A stretch of 64,000 bases of DNA from Clostridia bacterium (GCA_016287245.1 JAEEWG010000002.1:62001-126000); one strand, 5' to 3'; positions 15,232 to 24,550 are shown, counted from the stretch's first letter. The notes: generated from the sequence alone by a model not told the origin. Translations and numbers: made by a program.

Positions 15232-17698
15232 AGACCGTCTGAGAAAGTCCAGAAAAGTGCTGAAAGAGGACCGTCTCGAGAGGACCCGGGCGACGGTCGC
15301 GGAGCAGCTCGCGCAGAAAGAAAAGCTCGAGCAGAGCAGGAAAAAGCGCCAGCTTCGGCAGGTGCGCCCGATCAAGAAGGCGGTGGAGCCGGATATACTG
15401 TCGGTCATATTTGCCACCGTGCTTTCCGTGATCCTCGGCATGGGCTTCACCTGCATGATGACCACGACCCATTCCCTGAAACTGAACATCTATGTCCTCT
15501 TCTTCGCACTCGCGGTGGTGTCTTTTGCGACGGCCTACTGCCACGCCGAGAAGAGTAAGCTCACGGGCATCATTATGGCGGCCTTCCTCCTCGTGATCGC
15601 CTGGGGCTGCGCGACCTTTAATATCCTTCGGATCCATTCGCAGGTGGATTACGTATATTCGATCCTGCAGAGAAATGCTTTTCACGCATTCAAGCCGATC
15701 TATACCGATCCCCTGGACATCGAGAAGCGAAACTGCGATGTCATGCTCCTCATGATCCTTATCAACTTCGTCCCGGCGTATTTTACGACATATGTGGTCA
15801 TTAAGAGGAGGAACATCCTATTCTCGCTGATCTTCTATATCCCGTTCCTTGTCTCGTCTGTCGCGATCTCCTATATCGTGCCGAAGGCCTGGGCCGGGGA
15901 AGTCGCGGTTTCCGGCGTGCTGCTGCTTCTTATCTTCCAGTACATGAAGCGGCTCGGGGACAGCAAGGCGGATGACCGTATGCTGAAGATCACGGCCCCG
16001 GTACTTCTGGTCTGCCTTCTGGTAGGTTCGATCTTCCCGGCCGAAGGGTACGACCGAAACCTCCTCGCGGAAGAAAAGTTCACGCAGGTGCAGGATCTGG
16101 TGAAGGGGATCGGAAGAAAGCTTCATATCGGGGAGCCCGGAGAAGAGGCGGTCCTCGAAGAGGAGCTCCCGAAGGATCTCGGATATCAGGGCAGCTTCAT
16201 GCAGGATGAAGAAGATGAGACGAAGATCAAGTCGAATACGACCAGGGAAGATCTGACCCGCGCCGGATTCTTTGATCCGCCGCAGGTGAAGATCCTCGAG
16301 ATGACCCGAAACTTCAACGATAATGAGAACCATACCGTTATAAGAAGCGGCCGTATGGTCTATCTTCGAACCGGCTGCATGGAGGTCATGGAAGGGAATG
16401 CCTGGAGTTCCTATGTCCCCGGAGAGACGGACGATCCTCTCTATTTCTTCTCGGAAGGATATGACATCCCAGAAAGAGAGGCGGACTTCCTGGTGAAGGT
16501 CAAGACATATGTGGATACGGACGTGTATTTCGTCCCCGGATATGTGGACAATTTCTTCATCTCGCCGGCAGGTGAATACCAGAAAATCCCTGTCCGGAAG
16601 AACTGGAACCTCAGTGAGAAGATCAGTAATCCGGGGGAGAATACCTATTACTATGCATATAACATGACGCCGCAGAAGTCTACGCCGGACTGGAATCCCG
16701 AGTACCTCGAAAATGAGGTCTACGGGGTCTGCCTGGAGATCCCGGACAAGACCCGTACGGGCATTCTCGAAAGCGGCGTGCTCCCCAAATGGTTCCTCGA
16801 GGTCATGGACGGGACGCGTACCATGAGTACGGCCGAGAAGGTGGCGGCGGTCATCGAGTTCGTTAGAACGATCCACCCGTACGATACCAAGACACCGTAT
16901 CCGCCGGAAGGCGTGGAGGACTTCGTTACGTGGTTCCTGACCAAGAGCAGGAGTGGTTTTTGCGTGCACTATGCGACCACCTCCGCGGTGCTCCTTCGTA
17001 TGCTGGGCGTGCCGACGAGATACTCGATCGGCTATCTGGTCTCGAGCGACCCGTATGGAAAGCCGTGTGATGTCATGATGAACAATGCGCATGCGTGGTT
17101 CGAGTTCTTCGATCCGGATTACGGCTGGATCCTGGATGACGCGACGCCCGGCAACGGTGCGCTGGCCAGCTTCTATAACGCGACCGCGATCGCCCAGGAA
17201 TACGGGGACATGGTCTATGACAGACAGCTCTCCCCAACACCGACGCCGAAGCCTGCAAAGAAGCCGACAAAGCCGGTGACTCCGAGCCCGACGGTCGCTC
17301 CGGTTGCGCCGCAGACTTCGGAAGAGAAGGTGACGGGGATCATCTTCCATCCGGCACTTCTCAGTATCCTGATCGTGGCTGCGGTGATCTTCTTAATACG
17401 GCTCCTCTACGTCCTGTTCTGGAGATGGAAGTTCGGAAGGATCGGGTCTTCGACGATCAACCAGCGCGCCTCCGGGTATGGGCTATATTACCGGATGCAC
17501 AGTAGGATCCTCGGATCGACGCTCTCGCGCGTATCGGAATCGATTCGGAAGAAGGCGGAATTTGGAAGAGACGAGATCACGGAAGAGGAGCTCTCGAGAA
17601 TGGTGAAGTTCGGCGAGCATAACCTCGAGATCCAAAAGCTCGGAAGATCAAGGCTTCAGAGGGCGCTCTCGAAGATACTGCGCGTCAGTGTGAAGTAA
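15224..17698 (+). CDS. Membrane transglutaminase-like protein (TgpA type)
   Basis: An 824-residue protein. A basic, coiled N-terminus is followed by about six membrane helices (residues 60-270), an extracytoplasmic region, and a transglutaminase core with Cys in SGFCVHYATTSAVLLRMLG (about residue 580), His in NNAHAWFEFF (about 622) and Asp in DPDYGWILDDATP. A Pro/Thr linker, one more membrane helix and a cytoplasmic tail end the protein. Last gene of the kinase operon. The combination with MoxR and DUF58 is a recurrent bacterial cluster; the acyl donor or protein substrate is unknown. GGAGGAGGAAG precedes the start. Confidence 0.9.
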   Translation: MSRDRLRKSRKVLKEDRLERTRATVAEQLAQKEKLEQSRKKRQLRQVRPIKKAVEPDILSVIFATVLSVILGMGFTCMMTTTHSLKLNIYVLFFALAVVSFATAYCHAEKSKLTGIIMAAFLLVIAWGCATFNILRIHSQVDYVYSILQRNAFHAFKPIYTDPLDIEKRNCDVMLLMILINFVPAYFTTYVVIKRRNILFSLIFYIPFLVSSVAISYIVPKAWAGEVAVSGVLLLLIFQYMKRLGDSKADDRMLKITAPVLLVCLLVGSIFPAEGYDRNLLAEEKFTQVQDLVKGIGRKLHIGEPGEEAVLEEELPKDLGYQGSFMQDEEDETKIKSNTTREDLTRAGFFDPPQVKILEMTRNFNDNENHTVIRSGRMVYLRTGCMEVMEGNAWSSYVPGETDDPLYFFSEGYDIPEREADFLVKVKTYVDTDVYFVPGYVDNFFISPAGEYQKIPVRKNWNLSEKISNPGENTYYYAYNMTPQKSTPDWNPEYLENEVYGVCLEIPDKTRTGILESGVLPKWFLEVMDGTRTMSTAEKVAAVIEFVRTIHPYDTKTPYPPEGVEDFVTWFLTKSRSGFCVHYATTSAVLLRMLGVPTRYSIGYLVSSDPYGKPCDVMMNNAHAWFEFFDPDYGWILDDATPGNGALASFYNATAIAQEYGDMVYDRQLSPTPTPKPAKKPTKPVTPSPTVAPVAPQTSEEKVTGIIFHPALLSILIVAAVIFLIRLLYVLFWRWKFGRIGSSTINQRASGYGLYYRMHSRILGSTLSRVSESIRKKAEFGRDEITEEELSRMVKFGEHNLEIQKLGRSRLQRALSKILRVSVK

Positions 17699-17742
17699 AA
17701 AGGGAAGAGGGGACCCGGGAAACGGGACCCGAAAAAGAAAAA

Positions 17743-17766
17743 GGGATCAGCGCGATCCCCCTGTAT
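17743..17766 (+). terminator. Possible terminator after the kinase operon
   Basis: GGGATC (17743-17748) and GATCCC (17754-17759) form a short stem followed by CCTGTATTAT. A second GC-rich stem (GGGACCCGGG/CGGGACCC) lies just before. The T-run is poor, so termination strength is uncertain. Confidence 0.4.
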
Positions 17767-17839
17767 TATAGATCTTTTCAAGAAGAATGAAGCATTAAAT
17801 TCTGCACAATTTTCGGATCAGAAACTTGTGCAGTTTTTA

Positions 17840-17881
17840 TTAGCACTCTCACCTTGACAGTGCTAATTTTGGATCTATAAT
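17840..17881 (+). promoter_or_regulatory. CIRCE operator overlapping a consensus promoter
   Basis: TTAGCACTC (17840-17848), nine bases, CAGTGCTAA (17858-17866) matches the HrcA-binding CIRCE element with one mismatch in the right arm. TTGACA (17854-17859), 16 bases, TATAAT (17876-17881) is a perfect-consensus promoter overlapping its right half. HrcA binding would block RNA polymerase. Confidence 0.95.
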
Positions 17882-17969
17882 GTAGGCGAAACAAAGGAAC
17901 GAAGATCCAAATAGATGATAAGACCTCCGCCCCGATGCGAGATAACAACATAAAAAGGAGGAATGAACT

Positions 17970-18413
17970 ATGTTGATGTCTGGTATTTTTGGAGAGAACT
18001 TGTTTGATGATTGGATGGGCTTTCCGATGAGGGAACTGGCGAATGTGGACAGACGCCTCTACGGTAAAAATGCAGGCCACGTCATGAAGACAGATGTGAA
18101 AGAGACCGATGGTACGTATGAGCTGGAGGTCGATCTTCCGGGCTTTAAGAAGGACGAGATCAATCTCAAGCTCGAGGACGGCTATATGACCATCAGCGCG
18201 ACCAAGGGACTCGATCGTGATAAGAAGGATAAGAACGGCAAGATCATCCGTCAGGAGAGATATGCCGGTGCAATGCAGAGGAGCTTCTATGTCGGCGAAG
18301 GCGTCAAGACGGAAGACGTCAAGGCGAAGTTTGAAGACGGCGTACTGAAGCTGGATATTCCGAAGAAGGAGATGAATCTGCCTGGCAATAACACCATAAA
18401 TATCGAAGGATAA
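17970..18413 (+). CDS. Small heat-shock protein, Hsp20 family
   Basis: A 147-residue alpha-crystallin-type chaperone. The core domain spans about residues 38-135, with YELEVDLPGFKKDEINLKLE and the late FEDGVLKLDIPKKE segment. The protein holds unfolding proteins in the cytoplasm as large oligomers. AAAGGAGG lies eight bases before the ATG. The CIRCE element and consensus promoter about 100 bases upstream show HrcA-controlled heat induction. A strong terminator follows, so it is monocistronic. Confidence 0.95.
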   Translation: MLMSGIFGENLFDDWMGFPMRELANVDRRLYGKNAGHVMKTDVKETDGTYELEVDLPGFKKDEINLKLEDGYMTISATKGLDRDKKDKNGKIIRQERYAGAMQRSFYVGEGVKTEDVKAKFEDGVLKLDIPKKEMNLPGNNTINIEG

Positions 18414-18438
18414 ACCTTCCCAAAAACCATACCGTCAG

Positions 18439-18478
18439 AAGCGGGGAGCATCCTCTAAAAGGGGTGCTTCCCGCTTTT
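18439..18478 (+). terminator. Rho-independent terminator of hsp20
   Basis: AAGCGGGGAGCA (18439-18450) pairs with TGCTTCCCGCTT (18465-18476), then TTTT. Confidence 0.85.
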
Positions 18479-18570
18479 CCTCGGGTGGAGGGAAACGGCG
18501 CGGCGCCGGGGGAACTATTCTGTGGTACAATCAAGTTATCTTAAATCTTAATTAAAGGCAGGTGTAACCT

Positions 18571-19158
18571 ATGGATCTTCTTAGCATGATTCTTAAGAAT
18601 ATGACGTCCGATTCGTCACTGGGAGCGCTGGCAGGAAAAGCCGGTGTATCTGCAGATTCCGTGGAGAAAGCCATTACTTCGGCGATTCCGTCTCTGCTCG
18701 GCTCTATGACCAAGAATGCCTCTTCGGTAAAGGGTGCGCAGTCCCTTCTCGGCGCGCTGGCCCAGCACGAGGACACAAGCGATGTTTCTTCCCAGATCGC
18801 AAATGCGGATGAAGAAGACGGAAGCAAGATCATCGGCAAGATCATGGGCGATGATAAAGACGATTTCGTTTCCTCGATCGCGAAGAAAGCCGGTATCGAT
18901 ATCGGTCAGTCCAGCTCGATCCTGAACTCGATCGCTCCGGCGCTTCTTTCTACGATCTCTCAGGCCGCAAAGCCGGATACACCTGAGTCTATCGCCAAGG
19001 AAGCAGCGGAAAGAGAAGCGGCTGCGAAAGAAGACAGCGGCGCGTCTTTCCTCGGCGGATTCTTCAAGAAGTTCCTTAAGGATGAAGATGACAAGGATGC
19101 CAAGGCAGGGATCGACGGCTCCGATCTTCTGGACATCTTAAAGAAAACGATGCTCTAA
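18571..19158 (+). CDS. DUF937-family protein
   Basis: A 195-residue soluble helical protein. Residues 1-60 have the DUF937 pattern: LLSMILKNMTSDSSLGALAG, a KAITSAIPSLLGSM segment and Gly/Leu/Ala-rich helices. The C-terminal third is acidic and lysine-rich (KKFLKDEDDKDAK). The family's function is unknown. Its own terminator follows, so it seems to be a single-gene unit. Confidence 0.7.
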   Translation: MDLLSMILKNMTSDSSLGALAGKAGVSADSVEKAITSAIPSLLGSMTKNASSVKGAQSLLGALAQHEDTSDVSSQIANADEEDGSKIIGKIMGDDKDDFVSSIAKKAGIDIGQSSSILNSIAPALLSTISQAAKPDTPESIAKEAAEREAAAKEDSGASFLGGFFKKFLKDEDDKDAKAGIDGSDLLDILKKTML

Positions 19159-19164
19159 AAAAAT

Positions 19165-19239
19165 AAGATCTCTTCTTCGGATGCCTTCCCGCCGGGTTTG
19201 CGGCGGGGTTGGGCTCTTCCTCGGAAGAGATCTTTTTTT
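19165..19239. terminator. Bidirectional terminator
   Basis: AAGATCTCTTC (19165-19175) pairs perfectly with GAAGAGATCTT (19224-19234). An inner CCCGCCG/CGGCGGG stem lies between them. T-runs follow on both strands, serving the DUF937 gene and the convergent gene at 19312. The remaining 70 bases to that gene hold nothing I recognise. Confidence 0.8.
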
Positions 19240-19311
19240 GTGCTCTTTTTTCTTAGCGGGCGCGCGGGCGCGATTCTATTTTCCGGGCGCGGTTTTGTTT
19301 CGCGGACGAGA

Positions 19312-19869
19312 TTACTCGATGTAGTTATCAAAGTTTTCGTAGTCCTGCGCGGTCGGGGCCTGAGGGGCGGCCGGCGCCGAAAAACCCTGCATGGTCGGAT
19401 CCGGCAACGAATATCCCTGGGCGAGAGGGTCTACTTGAGCGGCCGGCGCCGGGGTTTCTGCCGGGGCGGCCGGGAATGCCGTGGAGGAAGGGAATCCCTG
19501 TCCTGCGGGCGCTGCCTGCGCCGCTGCTGTAGCCGGGGCGGCTGTTGCTGCATAGGCTGCTGCCGGGGCGGCCGGATTTTCCGGTTGCGGCATTCTTCTT
19601 ACGACGCGCGCATCACGGTTTTTGAAGACCGGATCCTGCGGAAGATATTTGGTGTGCATGGTGATATATGCTTCCTGATCATCTGTCTTATGCAGTTTCT
19701 TATCTTCCTGGCTGGAGAAGATGATGCCGCCTGTATATCTGCTGTTTTCTCCGACGGAGTCACCGTGGTTATTGGAGCGGTTCAGAAGGTTTCCGAACAG
19801 AAGGAAAGCCATTCCCAGCCCCAGTGGTGCTCCTATGAGAACTCCAAAGAAAAGTGCTCCTATATTCAT
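19312..19869 (-). CDS. Single-pass membrane protein with Ala/Pro-rich tail
   Basis: A 185-residue protein: one N-terminal membrane helix (IGALFFGVLIGAPLGLGMAF), a short charged region (about residues 30-90), then a low-complexity Ala/Pro/Thr/Gln-rich tail (about 95-175) ending DYENFDNYIE. It starts five bases after the stop of the zinc-ribbon gene and is surely co-transcribed. It may be an accessory subunit or anchor for that protein. No family recognised. Confidence 0.65.
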   Translation of the reverse strand: MNIGALFFGVLIGAPLGLGMAFLLFGNLLNRSNNHGDSVGENSRYTGGIIFSSQEDKKLHKTDDQEAYITMHTKYLPQDPVFKNRDARVVRRMPQPENPAAPAAAYAATAAPATAAAQAAPAGQGFPSSTAFPAAPAETPAPAAQVDPLAQGYSLPDPTMQGFSAPAAPQAPTAQDYENFDNYIE

Positions 19870-19874
19870 GTTCG

Positions 19875-21122
19875 TTACTCCTGTCTCTTTTTCGTAAAGT
19901 TAAATGTCTTCGCGGACTGTGTAAGTCTCAGCTTGGCAAAGACGTTCTTGATCTTCTTGACACCGGCGATGATCATCATGACACCACCTGTAATCATTCC
20001 CATGATGATCTTGCCGGAATTATTGTTACTGCTGCTGCTGGATCTTCTGGCTCTTCTTGACGAGCTGGAAAGAATGGCGTCAAAGAAGTGATATCCGATG
20101 AATACCATGACCGTGACCAGCACGATGCAGGTGATGATGAGCAGCGTGTAGAACAGAGCTTTTCGAATAGGAAGACCACAGACGACCTTGCCGGTCTGAC
20201 CGTTGACAAGGATCGTGTTGTGCTGGCCCTCGTGCTCGAAGGTGACAAACCAGGCAGGAAGCAGAGCGTATTTCACATCCGGATCGATCGCGCAGCTGCC
20301 GACCTCTTTGATGATCGTTGTCGTACCGCCTTTTACGGACTTCAGGACTTCTTCGTCGAACATTTTCTTCGATCTTTCTTCGACGGCCAGGGAGAGTTCA
20401 CCGTAGGTCACGTCCGAAGTGTTGGAATAGAAGCCGAGAAGATAATCTTCATCGAACATCACCATCTTCGAAAAATCGTACGGCTCGAGTCGTGTGCTGC
20501 TCTCGTCCGAAAGCATGGAGCAGGCATCGAGCGGAAGGTTTTTAAGACGCATCGTGCCGGAGCGGCCGTGATAGGTGATATGCGTGTGCTTACCGGAAGA
20601 GGTCTTTTTCCGGATGATCGTGGTCTCATATCTGTCGGCATCAACGATCCAGTACGGGATATAGATACCATGGACGCTTTCCGGAGTAAAGGTCTGGACG
20701 GCTTTCGGAACGAACAGGCCATGACCGATCTCGGTCTTGATCGCCTGAAGTGCCTGCTCCTTCGTGATGGCAAAGGGAATGATGAATTCCGGGCATTCCT
20801 GCTTGCTGATACGGCTGAATACGACCGTGGGGTTTCCGCAGTAAACGCACTTTGTCGAGACTTCGGTTCCGTTGATCATGACCTCACCACCGCACTCGCT
20901 GCAGGTGTAGATATAACAGTCGAGGTATTCTTTTGCGGCACCCTCGGCATTTACGCCGTAGACTTCCTGCATGGAAAGTGCCTTCTGATCCTGTACGTAT
21001 TTTTTGCTCTCGCTCTCGACTTCTTCGGCGAGGAATGTGCTTCCGCACTGCTCGCAGCGCACCTTCTGGATCGAAGGATCGAAGATCAGAGCATGTCCGC
21101 AGTTCTTGCAAAGTGTTGCCAT
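19875..21122 (-). CDS. Zinc-ribbon membrane protein
   Basis: A 415-residue protein with two zinc ribbons in the first 90 residues (CKNCGHA...CEQCG; CSECGGE...CVYCGN). A long beta-rich region (about 95-330) follows, then a membrane helix (ALFYTLLIITCIVLVTVMVF), an Arg/Ser-rich stretch and a second hydrophobic segment (MGMITGGVMMIIAGV). The ATG at 21122 has GGAGA upstream; an in-frame extension to 21173 lacks one. TATAAT on the minus strand at 21193-21188 may be its -10. Such proteins are common in Clostridia and often misnamed after PriA-type zinc fingers. Function unknown. Confidence 0.7.
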   Translation of the reverse strand: MATLCKNCGHALIFDPSIQKVRCEQCGSTFLAEEVESESKKYVQDQKALSMQEVYGVNAEGAAKEYLDCYIYTCSECGGEVMINGTEVSTKCVYCGNPTVVFSRISKQECPEFIIPFAITKEQALQAIKTEIGHGLFVPKAVQTFTPESVHGIYIPYWIVDADRYETTIIRKKTSSGKHTHITYHGRSGTMRLKNLPLDACSMLSDESSTRLEPYDFSKMVMFDEDYLLGFYSNTSDVTYGELSLAVEERSKKMFDEEVLKSVKGGTTTIIKEVGSCAIDPDVKYALLPAWFVTFEHEGQHNTILVNGQTGKVVCGLPIRKALFYTLLIITCIVLVTVMVFIGYHFFDAILSSSSRRARRSSSSSNNNSGKIIMGMITGGVMMIIAGVKKIKNVFAKLRLTQSAKTFNFTKKRQE

Positions 21123-21195
21123 TTCAGTTCTCCATTCTGCCCGCTTGATCGGGAAATGATAACGTCGCTCCAAAAGCGACTATTGTTATTATATT

Positions 21196-21229
21196 AAAAA
21201 AACGCGGGGAATATACAGAAAACCCCGCG
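21196..21229 (-). terminator. Terminator downstream of the ABC exporter operon
   Basis: On the minus strand, CGCGGGG (21229-21223) and CCCCGCG (21209-21203) form a stem followed by seven Ts. It stops read-through from the ABC genes before the zinc-ribbon gene. A perfect 16-base palindrome (CGTATTTGCAAATACG) lies just upstream at 21253-21268. Confidence 0.8.
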
Positions 21230-21300
21230 GATTATTCAGATCTAAATGCAGGCGTATTTGCAAATACGAAGAAAACCACGAAACGAGAAGACTTCTCAGA

Positions 21301-21378
21301 GAAAAAGAAAATCTTACGAAGTGCCTCCGCAGGCGCAGAACGCCGAGGACCAGCACGAGAAAGCTTATCCTTTTTCTA
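21301..21378. repeat. Structured hairpin element, copy B
   Basis: Outer arms GAAAAAG/CTTTTTC enclose a core (21320-21357) matching 7672-7705: CCTC, bulge CGCA, GGCG, loop CAGAA, CGCC, GAGG, bulge ACCAG, closed by GTG/CAC instead of CATG/CATG. It abuts the stop codon of the ABC ATPase gene and probably serves as its first terminator. Confidence 0.7.
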
Positions 21379-22137
21379 TTACCAGCCCATGTCGAGGAGC
21401 CAGTTATTCAGTGCGCGCTCATGGTCTCTGTCGGACAGACCTTGCGGCATCTTATATTCGCTTCGGATGTTGCCGTCCGCGATGTAGAGGACGCGGGAAC
21501 AGCGGGAAGCGACCTTCGCATCGTGGGTGACCATCAGGACGGTGGTGCCTTCCTTATTCAGCTTGCAGATCTCGTCCATGACTTCGGCGGAGGACTGGCG
21601 GTTCAGGGCGCCTGTCGGTTCGTCGGCGAAGAGGATCTTCGGGTTGTTGACCATGGATCTGGCGATGCAGGCACGCTGGAGCTGGCCGCCGCTGACTTCG
21701 TTGATGTCGTTTCCGGCGATCTCGATGATGCCGAGCTTTCTCATTAGCTCTTCGCAGCGGGCGACTTTCTCTTTTCTGGTCTCGCTGCTCTTATCACATT
21801 CTACGGCCGGAAGAAGGATGTTATCCATGATGGTGAGGTTCTTCATCATGAACATCTGCTGGAAGATGAATCCCATGTCATTCAAACGGACAGAGGACAG
21901 GTCCTTTTCTGACAGCTTCGAGATATCCTTGCCGTCGAGCTTGATCTGACCCGAGGTGGCCTTGTCCATGCCGGATACGGAATAAAGGAGCGTGCTCTTG
22001 CCGGAGCCGGACGGGCCCATAATGCCGACCATCTCGCCCTCTTCGATGTCGAAGCTGATGTTCTTCAGGACGTTGTTCTGGCGCTTCTCGATGACGTAGG
22101 TCTTGCAGAGATCTTTTACTTCCATTAACTTTTTCAT
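21379..22137 (-). CDS. ABC transporter ATP-binding protein (MacB/LolD type)
   Basis: A 252-residue ATPase with Walker A GPSGSGKST, Q-loop FIFQQ, signature VSGGQLQRACIARS, Walker B ILFADEPTGALN and H-loop VTHD. The ADEPTGALN wording is typical of the MacB/LolD/antimicrobial-peptide exporter branch. The start at 22137 has AGGAGGAAATAAA upstream; the in-frame extension to 22206 would run into the permease gene. It follows the permease by 46 bases and forms one exporter with it. Confidence 0.95.
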   Translation of the reverse strand: MKKLMEVKDLCKTYVIEKRQNNVLKNISFDIEEGEMVGIMGPSGSGKSTLLYSVSGMDKATSGQIKLDGKDISKLSEKDLSSVRLNDMGFIFQQMFMMKNLTIMDNILLPAVECDKSSETRKEKVARCEELMRKLGIIEIAGNDINEVSGGQLQRACIARSMVNNPKILFADEPTGALNRQSSAEVMDEICKLNKEGTTVLMVTHDAKVASRCSRVLYIADGNIRSEYKMPQGLSDRDHERALNNWLLDMGW

Positions 22138-22183
22138 TTTATTTCCTCCTGTTCGGTGCGCCGCGGGGGCGGCGGGTATTTTA

Positions 22184-24550
22184 TTATTCGATGTTTGCGG
22201 TGTCACTGGACTTGATGGTCCGGCTCGAAAGCGAGATCAGGAAGGCGGTGATCAGGGTCGTTATGATGATGACTGCCGGGTAGATCAGGAAGATCTGAAG
22301 CGGCTTGATCGCGTAGTTGACTTTGCTTACGCCCATCATGCCGAAGATCGGGCTGATGCAAAGGTGCGTCATCGGGATCGAGAGGGCGGCAGCCAGGATC
22401 ATGGCGAAGATCGAAACGATCACGAATCTCAGAACGTGCCAGAGGTAGATCCTGCCGTTTTTGATGCCAATGGCCTTAAGGAGTGCGATCTGGCTCTTCT
22501 CGTCGGCGACGAAGGAGACCTCCATGAGGATGGTGACCAGGATGACGACGAGGATCGTGATGCCGAGGAGCAGCCACTGGACGGCGAGCATCGTCGGGAC
22601 GACACCGATGCAGGAAGCGACATACTCGGCGCAGGTCTCGACCTTATCATGTATGAAGTTCTTTTCGATGATGGCCTTTCTTTCTTCGAGCTGCCTTTCT
22701 GTCGGCTGATCGTCGAAGTGGATCTGGAATGCCATCGTGGCGGTCATGTGGGACGGATCTACCGGAGCATCCGGGTGGAAACGGATCACTTCGCCAAGCT
22801 GGTTGAAGGACTGGTAGTAGGCGGTGATGACGCACGGGAGCTTCTCGGTACCGAAGTCGATGATCATGGTGTCGCCGATCTTCACATTGAGCTTCTTAGC
22901 GATGATCGAGGTGACGGCTACTTCGTTTCTGCTCTGCGGGGCAGTACCCTCGGTGAAGACGAGCTCATCGAAGTTCGTTCTGAAACCGTGCTCGGCGATG
23001 ATGCGGTGGGTCTTCCCGTTGATCTCGGCATTGTAGGTATACTGCCATTCCTGGGAGAAGTGTCCCGGGAGGCCGAGGTCTTTCAGCTTAGCGTCCTTCT
23101 CATCGAAGTACTTATTCATATAGTCCGTGCTATTTCCCATGATCTTCATGGACTCGGAAACGCTGTCGACAAAAAGGTCAGCCCGTGTTCCGAAAGCGGT
23201 GATCAGGTTCTCGCTCTGCATGGTGTTGGTGGTGTTAACGAGCATCAGGACAAAGAGCATGCAGAGGGTGAAGGCGATGACGATGGAGATATAGCGCTTC
23301 GGGCTCGAGATCGTGTCATTGATTGCAAGGAAACGGCTCGTACCGGTTCTTTTCGCACGGGAGAGGTGGAGCTTGCTCTTCTTGGAGTAGCGCTCGCCGG
23401 AGCTTCCGGTTCTGATCGCGTCGACCGGGGTGGCCTTCTTGACGATTCTGGTCGCAAAGTAGGAGAGAGCCACGATGGTGATGACGACGAGGACGGCGCC
23501 GATGGCGTTGATGCCGAAGCCGAGGGAGGTGCCAAGGAACATGTTCTCTGTGACGGAGCTAAGAAGGAGCTTACTGAGCGGGATGCTCAGGACGAAGCCG
23601 ATGATGGAGCCGACGACGGCCATCGCGAGGTACTTCGTGAGATACAGGGAGCGGATCTTCCGGTTCTTGATGCCGATGGCTTTCATGACGCCGATCTCTC
23701 TGTATTCTCTGGTGATCGTGAAGGAGAGGGAGACCTTCAGGACAACGAAGGACAGGATGATCAGGCAGACGGAAAGGATCAGCACGATAAAGGCAACGAT
23801 CATGTCCATGACGTAGCACATGGAGACGGTGCCGCGCGGCTGGGCAAAGTTGATGCTTCTGCACTTGGTGGCGGCTTCCTGTACGGCGCTTATGTCATGC
23901 GTGTCGATGCAGCAGATCTGACCGGAGTAGTCCCGGGCGATCGTTTCATTATTTCTGAAGACTTTGTAATCGTCGGAGTGCATAAGGATCCTGGTGTTAC
24001 CCATGAAGTTTGAGCCCAGAAGGGCGTCCTTGGCTTTGCCATCGATAATGAGGCGGACGGTCACGCCTTCCTGGCCGACTTCGAGGACGTCGCCGACCTT
24101 CATGTCGTTCGTCTTCAGGAAGCTTCCGGTGACGTAGCAGTGACCGGGCTCTAATGCCTTCGGTGTTTCGTTGTTGCTGTCGAAAAAGTTGAAGGTGGAC
24201 TCGGGCAGGTCCTGCATGATGAGTACGTTTTTGGTCTCGATCCTGCTGCCATCGCCCTTCTTCAGGGTGTCGCGGGATCCGAAGATCACGGTGTCAAGGC
24301 GGTAGGCGTCGATGGCGGGCTCGCTCTCGAGCATTTCGTCGAGGTCGCCAACAGAATTTCTACCCATCGTGATGATGACGAAGTCGCCGACACCTGCCTT
24401 GTCGAGGTAGTAGTCGGTGCCGTTCATGACGGTGATGACGTTATTGAGGCCGGAACCGACGAACATCGCTGCCAGTGTGATGAACAGCAGGACAATGAGG
24501 TTCATGGCCTTTTTCTTTTTCAGTTCTTTTTTCAGAATGTGAAAAAACAT
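22184..24550 (-). CDS. ABC transporter permease, FtsX/MacB-like
   Basis: A 788-residue permease. An N-terminal membrane helix (MNLIVLLFITLAAMFVGSGL) is followed by a large external domain, then two sets of FtsX-like helices (about 260-400 and 640-780) separated by a second external domain: the long two-FtsX-domain layout of bacteriocin/peptide exporters and lipid-handling systems. AAAGGAA precedes the ATG at 24550. It is followed by its ATPase. Substrate unknown. It diverges from the nuclease gene across the phased hexamer array. Confidence 0.92.
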   Translation of the reverse strand: MFFHILKKELKKKKAMNLIVLLFITLAAMFVGSGLNNVITVMNGTDYYLDKAGVGDFVIITMGRNSVGDLDEMLESEPAIDAYRLDTVIFGSRDTLKKGDGSRIETKNVLIMQDLPESTFNFFDSNNETPKALEPGHCYVTGSFLKTNDMKVGDVLEVGQEGVTVRLIIDGKAKDALLGSNFMGNTRILMHSDDYKVFRNNETIARDYSGQICCIDTHDISAVQEAATKCRSINFAQPRGTVSMCYVMDMIVAFIVLILSVCLIILSFVVLKVSLSFTITREYREIGVMKAIGIKNRKIRSLYLTKYLAMAVVGSIIGFVLSIPLSKLLLSSVTENMFLGTSLGFGINAIGAVLVVITIVALSYFATRIVKKATPVDAIRTGSSGERYSKKSKLHLSRAKRTGTSRFLAINDTISSPKRYISIVIAFTLCMLFVLMLVNTTNTMQSENLITAFGTRADLFVDSVSESMKIMGNSTDYMNKYFDEKDAKLKDLGLPGHFSQEWQYTYNAEINGKTHRIIAEHGFRTNFDELVFTEGTAPQSRNEVAVTSIIAKKLNVKIGDTMIIDFGTEKLPCVITAYYQSFNQLGEVIRFHPDAPVDPSHMTATMAFQIHFDDQPTERQLEERKAIIEKNFIHDKVETCAEYVASCIGVVPTMLAVQWLLLGITILVVILVTILMEVSFVADEKSQIALLKAIGIKNGRIYLWHVLRFVIVSIFAMILAAALSIPMTHLCISPIFGMMGVSKVNYAIKPLQIFLIYPAVIIITTLITAFLISLSSRTIKSSDTANIE

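Noticed and set aside
15818..17350. 510-codon minus-strand frame opposite the transglutaminase gene
   Set aside because: It is Arg/His-rich, without motifs, and opposite a gene with a complete catalytic triad and membrane helices.
22103..24013. Long plus-strand reading frame of 636 codons opposite the ABC permease
   Set aside because: It is the complement of a permease with clear FtsX-type features; the translation is low-complexity and acidic, with no ribosome site.
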